From Acidobacteriota bacterium (GTDB taxonomy: Bacteria; Acidobacteriota; Vicinamibacteria; Vicinamibacterales; CAVVIG01): a stretch of 50,341 bases of DNA. The notes under the pieces were generated by a model, which made no database searches, had not been told where the DNA came from, and saw nothing but the letters and a program-made list of their open reading frames with translations. The translations under genes were made by a program, and so were the position numbers. Where the stretch lies: positions 1 through 50,341 of the forward strand of contig QHWJ01000245.1 in assembly GCA_003222535.1 (NCBI GenBank). The letters are read 5' to 3'. Position 1 is the first letter of the stretch, and every line of letters starts with the position of its first letter. Positions 8,796-16,782 of the stretch are shown here, in pieces.

Positions 8796-9684
8796 TTGGT
8801 TTCTTGACCTTCTGTACGGGCCGCGCGCCTTCGAGCCTGAGCACCGGCCTGCCGGCCCGTTGCCACGCGCCGATGATCACGCCGGCGGTCGCCGCGATCG
8901 AATCGGCCAGACGCCGCTCGAGCACCGGACGCACCCGCACGAAGAACTTCTCGTAGTAATCGCCGTCGTAGACGTCCTTGCCGGCGATCGCTTCGCCGTC
9001 GGCCTTCAGAATCGCATCGACGAGATGGTAGCTCGCGAGCAAGGCGTCGAACGCGGCGTCCCGAGCGTTGCGGATCGGCGCCGGCGGCGCGGGGTTCACG
9101 GTCAGCGTGGACTGGAACCTCTCGAAGAGATCCCGTTCGAAGCGCGCATGGACGCCCACGTTGCCCGTGAGCTGACCGTCGTAGTTGTTCGAGGCGTGGA
9201 AGGGCTGGTGCGCATCCTGAATGTAGTGTGATGCGACCGCGGCAAACAGGACGACGTCGGTCGGTGCGTACTGTCCCTCGCGCGTGAAGCCTTCGAAGGC
9301 GCGGCGGAGATTCCCGAACTCCTCGGCCTCGCGCCACGGAAGCCTTCCGATGCGCGCCAGCATCCCCTGTCCGAACTTTTCGAGCGCGGCGCCGTGCTCG
9401 CGCGGCAGGCCGGCGAACGGATACGGTCCCAGCTCCTTCATCCCGAAGTTGACGAAGTGATTCGGATCGTCTTCCCAGCCGGCGTTGCGCCACAGATCAG
9501 GGTCGACCGCGCGGGCCACGATCTCGTCGCGGTAGCGATCGAAAAACGGCTTCAGCTCCGACGGCAGCAGATCGATTGCGCGGCCCATGATGTACCGGTG
9601 CGCGGCGAATCCCCACGCGGACGCCGACGAGGGCACGAGCGACGCCACCAGCAGCGCGATGGCTGCGATGGAGCCTTTTCGCAT
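8788..9684 (-). CDS. Secreted zinc-dependent phospholipase C / S1-P1 nuclease-like protein
   Basis: The 298-residue product has a signal peptide (residues 1-23). Cleavage would leave Trp24 as the mature N-terminus, the hallmark of this superfamily, where the N-terminal Trp ligates zinc. Further likely ligands are His29 in WGFAAHRY, the Asp of VDPDLWRN, the His of NHFVNFG, the cluster HYIQDAHQPFH and the later 'GVHARFE'. These support an all-helical trinuclear zinc phosphodiesterase acting in the periplasm or outside the cell, on phospholipids or nucleic acids. Which of the two cannot be settled from sequence. It overlaps the downstream K+/H+-exchange-like gene by 8 bases. Confidence 0.87.
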   Translation of the reverse strand: MRKGSIAAIALLVASLVPSSASAWGFAAHRYIMGRAIDLLPSELKPFFDRYRDEIVARAVDPDLWRNAGWEDDPNHFVNFGMKELGPYPFAGLPREHGAALEKFGQGMLARIGRLPWREAEEFGNLRRAFEGFTREGQYAPTDVVLFAAVASHYIQDAHQPFHASNNYDGQLTGNVGVHARFERDLFERFQSTLTVNPAPPAPIRNARDAAFDALLASYHLVDAILKADGEAIAGKDVYDGDYYEKFFVRVRPVLERRLADSIAATAGVIIGAWQRAGRPVLRLEGARPVQKVKKPIG

Positions 9685-9730
9685 GCTGGTATATTAGCGC
9701 GCGCCCAGGTAGGGGCCGCGCGCTTGAAGC

Positions 9731-10885
9731 ATGGATAATGTTACTCACACGTTGTTCGCGGCGACGCTTGCGCGTACGCCGCTGTCACGGGCGGGCCGCG
9801 GCACCACCGCCGCCCTTATCCTCGCCTCGAACGCGCCCGACATCGACATCGTCGCCACTGCCGGCGGCGCCGTGAACTACCTGAGCTGGCATCGCGGCCT
9901 GAGTCACGGTCCCCTCGGCGTCGTCGGTCTCGGCGTCGTGACGGCCGGGCTGGTGTGGACCGGGCGACTCATCTACGACCAGCGTCGCGCGAGACAGGCT
10001 GCCATTCCCACCGGTCGGATGGGGACGACCGCTCCGACGCTTGAACCAGCCGCGTCATTCGGGATGCTCGTCGCGGTGTCGATCCTCGGCGTGCTGCTGC
10101 ACGTGCTGATGGATTTGCCGACGTCGTACGGCACCCGGGTCCTGAGCCCATTTGATTGGCACTGGTTCGCCGTGGACTGGATGCCGATCGTCGACGTCTA
10201 CCTGTTGACTGTGCTGGTGATCGGCGTGCTGGGCCGGCCATCGCCCGCACAGCGACGTGTAAAGGCGGCGGTCGTGATGGCGCTGATGGCGGCGAACTAC
10301 GGTGTGCGCGCGGCCTCGCATCAACAGGCGCTGGACCTCGCGCCGCGGTTGTTCGGCCCGACACTGCCGCAGCCGTGCGACACGCCGGCGCCAGACCAAC
10401 GCCTGATCGAATCGTGGCCGCGACAAACGGCCCCATCCAACCCCGGCGCAGGGAAGCGGTGTCTCGTCGAGATTGCCGCCATGCCGTCGTTCACATCGCC
10501 GTTCAGTTGGCGGATCATCGCTCAAATGTCGAATGCATACGAGATCCACGATATCGATCTCCTTGATCGGCGATTCCGTCATCCCGAAGGCGAATCCGAC
10601 GTCCCGTGGCGGCTGACGCTGCGGTACCCGAACGTCTGGACGTCAGCGGTCGAGAAGGCGGCCGGAACGCGCGTGGGGCAGGTGTTCCTGGGGTTCTCGC
10701 GCTTCCCGGCCGCGCGATCCGTCGTCGACGGGAAGGGGATCACAACCGTGCGATGGAGTGACATGCGCTTCGCCGGGGGCCCGCTTGGCCTTGACCAACA
10801 ACCGGCGCGACGCGTCGCTCCCTTCACTGCGATCGTGCGAATCGGGGCAGACGCCAGGATTCTGGAAGAATCGCTGGGCCGGTAG
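9731..10885 (+). CDS. YdjM-like membrane-bound metal-dependent hydrolase (DUF457)
   Basis: The 384-residue product opens with 'MDNVTHTLFAATLARTPL' and has 'SNAPDIDIV' and 'SWHRGLSHGPLG', the His/Asp motifs typical of the YdjM/DUF457 family of predicted membrane-bound metal-dependent hydrolases. At least four membrane segments lie between residues 60 and 190. The C-terminal 170 residues are soluble and contain no motif I recognise. The gene runs opposite to the nuclease-like gene, with 46 bases between starts. Its TAG stop is the first TAG of a GGTAGGGG repeat tract. Enzymatic activity in this family is predicted, not proven. Confidence 0.85.
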   Translation: MDNVTHTLFAATLARTPLSRAGRGTTAALILASNAPDIDIVATAGGAVNYLSWHRGLSHGPLGVVGLGVVTAGLVWTGRLIYDQRRARQAAIPTGRMGTTAPTLEPAASFGMLVAVSILGVLLHVLMDLPTSYGTRVLSPFDWHWFAVDWMPIVDVYLLTVLVIGVLGRPSPAQRRVKAAVVMALMAANYGVRAASHQQALDLAPRLFGPTLPQPCDTPAPDQRLIESWPRQTAPSNPGAGKRCLVEIAAMPSFTSPFSWRIIAQMSNAYEIHDIDLLDRRFRHPEGESDVPWRLTLRYPNVWTSAVEKAAGTRVGQVFLGFSRFPAARSVVDGKGITTVRWSDMRFAGGPLGLDQQPARRVAPFTAIVRIGADARILEESLGR

Positions 10886-10950
10886 GGGCAGGTCGAGCAG
10901 GTGGGGAGGTAGGGCTGGTAGGGCTGGTAGGTGGGCCGGGAGCAGGTAGA
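10884..10950. repeat. 9-nt family repeat tract between the ydjM-like gene and nfo
   Basis: Imperfect GGTAGGGCT / GGTAGGTGG units fill the gap up to about 10 bases before the endonuclease IV start. It is the opposite orientation of the GACCTACCC family, and its first unit supplies the stop codon of the preceding gene. Confidence 0.7.
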
Positions 10951-10959
10951 AGACAGGGG

Positions 10960-11943
10960 ATGCGTCCGCTACTCGGAGCTCACATGTCGGTTGCCGGTGG
11001 ACTGCCGCGCGCTGTCGAGCGTGCTGTGGTTCATCGTTGCGACGCCTTTCAAATCTTCGCGAAGAACGCGAGCCAATGGCGCCGGCCGCTGCTGCCGCCA
11101 AGCGAAATCCGCGAGTTTCGCGCCGCGATCAGAAGAACAGGCATCGGACCGGTCGTCTCACACGCCAGTTATCTGATCAACCTCGCGACGACGATTCCGG
11201 GATTGCGCGGGCGATCGATGGAGGCAATGGGCGACGAGCTCGATCGCGCGGAGGCACTCGGGTTGCTCGGCGTGGTGCTGCATCCGGGCTGCTACACGGT
11301 CGGCAGCGAAGCGGAAGGACTCGAGTTGATCGCGAAAGGGCTGCTCGAGCTGCTGCAGGCTCGCGGCCGCGGCAAGACGATGATCCTGCTGGAGCACACG
11401 GCCGGTCAGGGCACCGCGCTCGGCGCGACGTTCGAGCAGCTCGCGGTGATCATCGCCAAGATGAACAACCATCGCCGCGTCGGCGTCTGCCTGGACACTT
11501 GTCACCTGATCGCGTCCGGCTATGACATCTGTTCGCCCGAAGGTTACACGTCGACGTTCAAACAGTTCGGCCGTTTGGTGGGATTCGATCGCCTGAAGGT
11601 GTTTCACCTGAACGACTCGAAGAAACCGCTCGGCAGCCGCGTCGATCGCCACGAGCATATCGGGCAGGGCTGCCTCGGTCTCGACCCTTTCCGCCGAATC
11701 GTCAATGACCACCGTTTTGGTGGGCTGCCGATGTTGCTGGAAACACCCAAAGAAGAGCGCCGCTCGCCACGGTTGATCGAAGTCGATCCCCTCGATGAGA
11801 GGAATTTGGAGACGCTTCGCGGACTGATCGATGGAGCGGATGGGTCAAGCAGGTCGGGTAGGCGTGGGTCAGGTTGGTGGCGTGGGTCAGGTGGGTCAGG
11901 TAGGTCGGGTAGGTCGGATAGGTCAGGTGGGTCGGGCAGGTAA
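10960..11943 (+). CDS. nfo: Deoxyribonuclease IV (AP endonuclease)
   Basis: Endonuclease IV cleaves DNA 5' of abasic sites in base-excision repair. The TIM-barrel product shows the trinuclear zinc motifs in order: LGAHMSVAGG, VSHASYLINLA, VVLHPGCY, LLEHTAGQGTALG, CLDTCHLIASGYD, KVFHLNDSKKPLGSRVDRHE, and LETPKEE. The first ~290 residues match the family; the remaining ~35 (from about GADGSSRSG) are a Gly/Ser/Arg tail encoded by the 9-nt repeat. An ATG at 10960, preceded by a purine-rich GACAGGGG, gives the expected N-terminus. The tail is unlikely to be part of the catalytic fold. Confidence 0.95.
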   Translation: MRPLLGAHMSVAGGLPRAVERAVVHRCDAFQIFAKNASQWRRPLLPPSEIREFRAAIRRTGIGPVVSHASYLINLATTIPGLRGRSMEAMGDELDRAEALGLLGVVLHPGCYTVGSEAEGLELIAKGLLELLQARGRGKTMILLEHTAGQGTALGATFEQLAVIIAKMNNHRRVGVCLDTCHLIASGYDICSPEGYTSTFKQFGRLVGFDRLKVFHLNDSKKPLGSRVDRHEHIGQGCLGLDPFRRIVNDHRFGGLPMLLETPKEERRSPRLIEVDPLDERNLETLRGLIDGADGSSRSGRRGSGWWRGSGGSGRSGRSDRSGGSGR

Positions 11944-11970
11944 TGAGGCGGGTAAGGCGGGTCGGTAGAG
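11844..11970. repeat. 9-nt tandem array encoding the nfo C-terminal tail
   Basis: Units such as GGGTCAGGT and GGGTAGGTC begin inside nfo at about 11844, run through the TAA stop at 11943 and continue about 25 bases beyond it. Confidence 0.85.
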
Positions 11971-12135
11971 CCACTGTTTCCCCTTGCCTACGTACGCTGG
12001 TGAGCCAAACGTTCGCGTACCACCCGACGACAACCTGACCCCGGTCTGGGTGAGTAGCAACGAATATCGTCCCCAGGGACCGGCCCAGCGGAGAACGCAT
12101 TAAGCCAATGCGCGCGAAAATGATCCGTCCCAACC

Positions 12136-12420
12136 GACCTACCTGACCGACCCGACCGACCTGACCTACGCGACCTGCCCGCCCTACCTGACCTGCCCGC
12201 CCTACCGGACCCACGCGACCTACCCGACCTACTCGCCCTGCCTGACCTACCCGACTCACCCGCCCTCCCGGACCCACGCGACCTACCCGCCCTACCTGAC
12301 CTACCCGACTCACCCGCCCTACCTCACCCACGCGACCTACCCGCCCTACGTGACCTACCCGCCCTACCTGACCTACCCGACCCACCTGCCCTGCCTGACC
12401 TACCGGCCCTGCCTGCCCTC
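12136..12420. repeat. Large 9-nt tandem array (about 31 units)
   Basis: The array reads as perfect nine-base phasing of a variable unit with consensus GACCTACCC (variants GCCCTACCT, GACCCACGC, GACTCACCC). It fills most of the space between the convergent nfo and AMMECR1 genes and includes the AMMECR1 stop codon. The rest of the gap (about 11971-12135) shows no gene or RNA that I can recognise. Open frames through the array on either strand only reflect the multiple-of-three unit. Confidence 0.93.
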
Positions 12421-12948
12421 TCCAAACACTTCCGCCTCGAATCTCCAAATCAACGCGCCGTGTTTCCACGCGTCGCGTGGCAGGCCGGCTTTGTGGCAGG
12501 TGTGGGCGAGGAACGCCTGGGCATCCCAGCTCCACTCGGTCGCCACCTGCGGCAGAAGGAGGCCGCGCTGCCGGCCGCTTTCGACGACCAGTCCGTGCCG
12601 GCCCACCTCAATGTCCTGCGGCCCCGCAATTGGCTCGAGGGGCCCGAGCAGCGAGATCTCGATGTCGATCTCTCCGAGCTCGGATGGCGCGATTCGGGGA
12701 AACCGGGGATCGCTGCTGCAGGCGGCCACGGCGCAGCGGGCGACGACGCTGCCCAGCGGCTCGGTCGGCTCGATGTGCCCGATGCAGCCGCGCAAGTCGC
12801 CGTGATTGTGCAGCGTCACGAAGGCGCCGACGAGCCGATCGAGCACGGCAGACTTCACGGGAACGTGCGCCGGCACGACACCGACGTGCGCGGAGATGGC
12901 TTCGCGCGCGAGCCGCAACAGGAGCGCGCGATCGGGCTCAGAGGTCAT
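12400..12948 (-). CDS. AMMECR1 domain protein (AmmeMemoRadiSam system protein A)
   Basis: The 182-residue product has the AMMECR1 signature LRGCIGHIEP, preceded by 'VTLHNHGDLRGCIG', and the conserved 'IDIEISLLGPLEPI' and 'GLVVESGRQRGLLLPQV' segments. Conserved cysteines follow at 'HTCHKAG'. The family's chemistry is unknown. In bacteria it typically occurs with a MEMO-like protein and a radical SAM enzyme. Here the MEMO gene lies 66 bases upstream on the same strand, while no radical SAM gene is in the window. The last few residues (GEGRQGR) and the TAG stop are encoded by the edge of the 9-nt array. Confidence 0.92.
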   Translation of the reverse strand: MTSEPDRALLLRLAREAISAHVGVVPAHVPVKSAVLDRLVGAFVTLHNHGDLRGCIGHIEPTEPLGSVVARCAVAACSSDPRFPRIAPSELGEIDIEISLLGPLEPIAGPQDIEVGRHGLVVESGRQRGLLLPQVATEWSWDAQAFLAHTCHKAGLPRDAWKHGALIWRFEAEVFGEGRQGR

Positions 12949-13014
12949 CTGCCGGGACCTAGGAAAGGGTTTTCTTCGCGTCTTCGTGTTTTCGTGGTCG
13001 CATTTGTTCTCGAG

Positions 13015-13869
13015 TCATGGTGAAAACGTCCCGAGCGCCGCCGCGAGGTAGCCGACCACCGCGGACTTGTCTCCGGAGACGTCACCGGAGTCCGCGTACT
13101 CGAGAACCACGGCGTCGCGCGCGCCGCCAAGCCGCGCGGCGCGCATCACGGCGACCATCGGACCGCCCCCGCAGGCGTGATCCGGTCGGACGTCCAGCGC
13201 CGCCTGCAGGCCATCGGGATCGAACCGGGACACGCAGTCGATTACGACGCCATCGAGCCCGGATGCGATCGCGGCATCGTGATAGTGGGATAAATCGGTG
13301 CTGGCGACGAGCAGAGCCTTCCGGCCGCGCAGCGCCACGGCGAGCGTGTCGCCCAGCGCGCTGGCGGTCGCGGCGGTCTGATATCCCATCACCAGCGGCA
13401 CGATCGGCAGGCCGGGCGCGAGATGCGCCAGAAACGGCAACTGCATTTCGAGTGAGTGCTCACGCACGTGCGCCTGTCGATGCTCGCGGACAAGTCCCGG
13501 CATCGGCGTCGCGGCGACGATCGCGCGGGCACAATCGGCATCGATCGGCGCGACGCCAAATGGCGTGTCGAATCCGCCGGACGGGTAGACGGACACGCCC
13601 TCGAAACCGACAAAATGCGACGGACCCACGAGCACGGCGACATCGAACGCGCGATCGCGCAGCAACCGATAGGCATGCGCGGCGACTGGGCCCGAATACA
13701 TCAGCCCGGCGTGCGGCGCGATGAGCGCCACCAGCTCCCCCGGGGCCTTCCGATCGGCGCGATCCGCGCTGGCCAGATGCCGATCGACGGCGGTCGCGAG
13801 CGCATCCGCCGAGCTCGGGTACCAGCTCCCCGCAACGGCTGCCTTTCTGACGTTGCCCGTCATGGCCAT
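13015..13869 (-). CDS. MEMO1-like protein (AmmeMemoRadiSam system protein B)
   Basis: The product shows the MEMO motifs KAAVAGSWYP, IAPHAGLMYSG, VGPSHFVGFEG, EHSLEMQLPFL, STDLSHYHD and ACGGGPM, including the two histidines and cysteine that form the metal-binding site in this fold, which is related to class III dioxygenases. I choose ATG 13869. An upstream ATG at 13896 would leave only five bases to the divergent gatC start, and the family N-terminus starts close to RKAAVAG; ATG 13863 is also possible. It is followed by the AMMECR1 gene. The substrate is unknown for bacterial members. Confidence 0.92.
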   Translation of the reverse strand: MAMTGNVRKAAVAGSWYPSSADALATAVDRHLASADRADRKAPGELVALIAPHAGLMYSGPVAAHAYRLLRDRAFDVAVLVGPSHFVGFEGVSVYPSGGFDTPFGVAPIDADCARAIVAATPMPGLVREHRQAHVREHSLEMQLPFLAHLAPGLPIVPLVMGYQTAATASALGDTLAVALRGRKALLVASTDLSHYHDAAIASGLDGVVIDCVSRFDPDGLQAALDVRPDHACGGGPMVAVMRAARLGGARDAVVLEYADSGDVSGDKSAVVGYLAAALGTFSP

Positions 13870-13901
13870 CAGCCATCCGTTTTCGCATGTTAGCATCTGC
13901 C

Positions 13902-14201
13902 ATGCCCAGCCGATTCACGCGTGATGAGGTCGCGGCCATTGCCGTGCTCGCGAGCCTCGAGCTCGACGCTTCCGAGATCGAGCTCTTCGCGCGCCAGCTC
14001 GGCGACATCCTCGCCTACGCGGATCAGGTCCGGCAGATCGACACGACCGGCGTGCCGCCGACAGCGAGCGTCGTCGCTCGACTCGCCGCCGACCGCCCGG
14101 ACGAGGTCCGTCCCTCGCTCGATCGCGACGATGCGCTGGCGAACGCACCCGACGGCGCGCTCGACGCGGGTTTCTTCAGAGTGCCGCGAGTCATCGGATG
14201 A
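13902..14201 (+). CDS. gatC: Asp-tRNA(Asn)/Glu-tRNA(Gln) amidotransferase subunit C
   Basis: GatC stabilises GatA and GatB in the complex that converts mischarged Glu-tRNA(Gln) or Asp-tRNA(Asn). The 99-residue product begins [18 protein letters not shown], the family's typical start, with '[16 protein letters not shown]' and 'DDALANAPD' downstream. ATG 13902 is preferred over 13887 because the family begins just before 'FTRDEV'. The stop overlaps the gatA start as ATGA. gatB is not present in the window. Confidence 0.95.
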   Translation: MPSRFTRDEVAAIAVLASLELDASEIELFARQLGDILAYADQVRQIDTTGVPPTASVVARLAADRPDEVRPSLDRDDALANAPDGALDAGFFRVPRVIG

Positions 14202-15769
14202 CGGCTGAGCCCGACGACTCCATCGCCGTTGTGGCTACCGTCCGTGACGTCCGCGACCTGGTGCGTTCCCGCGCGAGGTCCGCGGTGGAGGTGTGCCGCG
14301 ATGCTTTGTCGCGGATCGCGGCGGTCGATCCGCATCTGCACGCTTTCAATACCGTCGTCGCCGACCGCGCGCTGGCACGCGCGGAGTCCATCGATCGCGA
14401 TCCCGATCGCTGGCGCGATGCGCCGTTGGCCGGCGTCCCGGTGGCTCTGAAGGACAACCTCTGCACGCGGGACGTGCGCACGACCGCTTCGTCGCGCATG
14501 CTCGAATCGTTCGTGCCGCCGTACGACGCCACCGTCGTGTCGCGCCTCGAGGCCGCAGGCGCGGTCATCGTCGGGAAGACCAACTGCGATGAGTTCGCGA
14601 TGGGCTCGTCGAATGAGAATTCCGCGTTCGGTCCCGTACACAATCCGTGGGCGCTGGACCGAACACCGGGAGGGACCAGCGGCGGATCGGCGACCGCGGT
14701 CGCGGCGCGACTGACGCCGGTTGCACTGGGATCGGACACCGGTGGCTCGATCCGGCAGCCGGCAGCCATGTGCGGCGTCGTCGGCCTGAAGCCGACATAC
14801 GGCCGCGTCTCGCGGTACGGCTTGATCGCGCACGCGTCGTCGCTCGATCAGATCGGTCCACTCGGCCGCACCGTCCACGACGTGGCGCTCACGCTCGGCG
14901 TACTTGCGGGCCCGGATCCCGCCGACGCGACGAGCGCGCTCGAGCCGGTGCCGGACTATACGGCCGCGCTGACCGGCGACGTGCGGGGCGCGCGAATCGG
15001 CGTCCCGCGCGCGCTGGTCGAGCAGGGCGTCGACGCCGAAGTTTCGCGCGCGGTCAACCTGGCGCTCGACGCGCTGAAGTGGCGCGGCGCGACGCTGGTG
15101 GACGTCGACCTCCCGCACGCCCGTTATGCGATTCCCGTCTACTATCTGGTCTCGACCGCGGAAGCGAGCTCGAACCTCGCAAGGTACGACGGCGTGCGCT
15201 ACGGGTTCCGCGCCGGGGCCGGACGTGGCACCGCTAACGGGACGCACGGCACCGCTGAAGCGGTGCCCTACGAGGGGGCACCCTACGGAGCAGCGCCCTG
15301 CGACTTGAAGTCGATGTACGCGAAGACCCGAGCGCGCGGGTTCGGCCCGGAGGTCAAGCGGCGGATCATGCTCGGCACATATGTCCTGAGCGCGGGGTAC
15401 TACGACGCGTACTATCTCAAGGCGCAGCAGGTGCGCACCCTGATTCTACGGGATTACGAGCACGCATTCACGGGCACCGATCCCGTCGACGTCATCGCCA
15501 TGCCGACGAGCCCCACGGCCGCATTCAGGATCGGCGAACGGGCCGCCGATCCGCTTCAGATGTATCTGGCTGATGTGTTCACGGTCAGCGCCAGCCTCGC
15601 CGGGCTGCCGGCCATCAGCGTGCCGTGCGGCTTCACCGCCGATCGTCTGCCCGTCGGCCTGCAATTGACGGGACGACGGTTCGACGAAGCGACGCTGCTG
15701 CGCGTCGCCGATGCTTACGAGCGCGACACCGGATGGTCGAAACAGCTGCCGCCGATCCTGAGCCGCTGA
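14198..15769 (+). CDS. gatA: Glutamyl-tRNA(Gln) amidotransferase subunit A
   Basis: GatA is the glutaminase of the GatCAB complex, supplying ammonia for tRNA-dependent amidation. The amidase-signature triad is visible: Lys in VALKDNLC, cis-Ser in PGGTSGGSA and nucleophile Ser in [12 protein letters not shown]. '[13 protein letters not shown]' and '[22 protein letters not shown]' are characteristic of GatA rather than other amidases. Between those two blocks, where family members usually have roughly ten residues, there are about 30 (residues ~341-370), encoded by an in-frame palindromic repeat. Gene order gatC-gatA with ATGA overlap; the 3' end overlaps the next gene by 37 bases. Confidence 0.96.
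   Translation: MTAEPDDSIAVVATVRDVRDLVRSRARSAVEVCRDALSRIAAVDPHLHAFNTVVADRALARAESIDRDPDRWRDAPLAGVPVALKDNLCTRDVRTTASSRMLESFVPPYDATVVSRLEAAGAVIVGKTNCDEFAMGSSNENSAFGPVHNPWALDRTPGGTSGGSATAVAARLTPVALGSDTGGSIRQPAAMCGVVGLKPTYGRVSRYGLIAHASSLDQIGPLGRTVHDVALTLGVLAGPDPADATSALEPVPDYTAALTGDVRGARIGVPRALVEQGVDAEVSRAVNLALDALKWRGATLVDVDLPHARYAIPVYYLVSTAEASSNLARYDGVRYGFRAGAGRGTANGTHGTAEAVPYEGAPYGAAPCDLKSMYAKTRARGFGPEVKRRIMLGTYVLSAGYYDAYYLKAQQVRTLILRDYEHAFTGTDPVDVIAMPTSPTAAFRIGERAADPLQMYLADVFTVSASLAGLPAISVPCGFTADRLPVGLQLTGRRFDEATLLRVADAYERDTGWSKQLPPILSR
15223..15310. repeat. In-frame palindromic element inside gatA
   Basis: The insert is built around GGCACCGCTGAAGCGGTGCC (15248-15267), followed by CTAC. The first part GGCACCGCTAACGG and the later GGGGCACCCTACGG look like partial copies. 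The 24 bases 15248-15271 are the exact reverse complement of 24901-24924 inside ispA. It adds about 20 residues ([20 protein letters not shown] region) to GatA. Confidence 0.88.
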
Positions 15770-16782
15770 AGCCGTCCGACTGGACGGCGCTCAGCGACGA
15801 GAAGCTGCTGGGGGTCCGCATGTGCGACCTCGGGCTGTCGATCGAAGGCACCGAGGTCGAGCAGCGGATCGCGCAGCTCAACGCCGAGCTCGACACGCGC
15901 GGCCTGACTTTCCGCCCGCACTACTGGCTGTCCGACGAGTGGTTCACCCCGGACGGCGTCCCCGGCATCGCGATTCCCTTCTACCTGGCGCATCCGCGTC
16001 TGGCGAAGCTCGAGCTCGCCCAGATGCTGGAGGTCGAAGGCGGCGATCCAAGGTCGTGCCTGCGGATCCTGCGTCATGAAGCCGGGCACGCCATCGACAA
16101 CGCCTATCACCTGCGACGCCGTCCCACCCGCCGCCGCCTGTTCGGCAACCCGGCGATCGAGTATCCCGAGTACTACACGCCGAAGCCCTACAGCAAGAGC
16201 TTCGTGCAGCATCTCGATCATTGGTACGCGCAAAGCCATCCCGACGAGGATTTCGCCGAGACGTTCGCGGTGTGGCTCGACCCGCAGGCCAACTGGGCGA
16301 CGCGCTACACGGGATGGCCGGCGCAGCGGAAGCTCGAGTACATGGACCGCCTGATGGGCGAGCTGGCGCGCGCGCACCCGCGCGTCAAGTCGAAGCGCCA
16401 GATCGATCCGCTGACGCGGCTGAAGAAGACGCTCGGCGAGCACTATCGCAGGAAGCGCGAGCACTACGGGCTCGATCACCCCGACTTCTACGAGAGCGAC
16501 CTGTGGAACCTGTTTTCCGACGCGCCGCAGTACGCGAAGAACCCGTCGGCCGCGCGATTCGTCCGGCGCATCAGGAAAGAGGTACGCAGCACGGTCGCCA
16601 GCTTCACGGACAGCTATCAGTACACGATCGACCAGCTCCTCGAGGGAATCATCGACCGCTGCCGCGACCTGAACCTGCGGCTCACCGAGTCGGAAGAGTC
16701 CACCAAGATCGACTTCATGGTGTTTCTCACCGTGCAGACAATGAACTACCTGCACAGCGGACGGCACCGGGTGGCGCTATGA
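15733..16782 (+). CDS. Putative zinc metallopeptidase paired with an ATP-grasp ligase
   Basis: The 349-residue product carries HEAGH at 115-119, an HExxH zinc-peptidase motif, followed by '[16 protein letters not shown]', in which Glu176 is a plausible third ligand as in gluzincins. There is no signal peptide, so it should act in the cytoplasm. The C-terminal half (about 210-349) is Lys/Arg-rich and helical with no motif I recognise. I start it at ATG 15733, inside the gatA 3' end, because the upstream frame is only shadow sequence of gatA. The stop overlaps the next start as ATGA, implying tight co-expression with the ATP-grasp protein. Function of the pair is not known to me. Confidence 0.85.
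   Translation: MVETAAADPEPLKPSDWTALSDEKLLGVRMCDLGLSIEGTEVEQRIAQLNAELDTRGLTFRPHYWLSDEWFTPDGVPGIAIPFYLAHPRLAKLELAQMLEVEGGDPRSCLRILRHEAGHAIDNAYHLRRRPTRRRLFGNPAIEYPEYYTPKPYSKSFVQHLDHWYAQSHPDEDFAETFAVWLDPQANWATRYTGWPAQRKLEYMDRLMGELARAHPRVKSKRQIDPLTRLKKTLGEHYRRKREHYGLDHPDFYESDLWNLFSDAPQYAKNPSAARFVRRIRKEVRSTVASFTDSYQYTIDQLLEGIIDRCRDLNLRLTESEESTKIDFMVFLTVQTMNYLHSGRHRVAL

Noticed and set aside
12136-12420. 9-nt array considered as a CRISPR array or minisatellite gene
   Set aside because: No spacers and no 23-47 base repeats; the phasing is a simple tandem unit.
11702-12535. Long minus-strand open frame through the 9-nt array, giving a GRVGQVGRVG-type protein
   Set aside because: It is open only because the repeat unit is nine bases; both ends are shadows of nfo and AMMECR1 and there is no start or family signal.
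14198-15769. gatA as a pseudogene because of the insert
   Set aside because: The frame is intact, the amidase triad is present and the insert has a length that keeps the frame.
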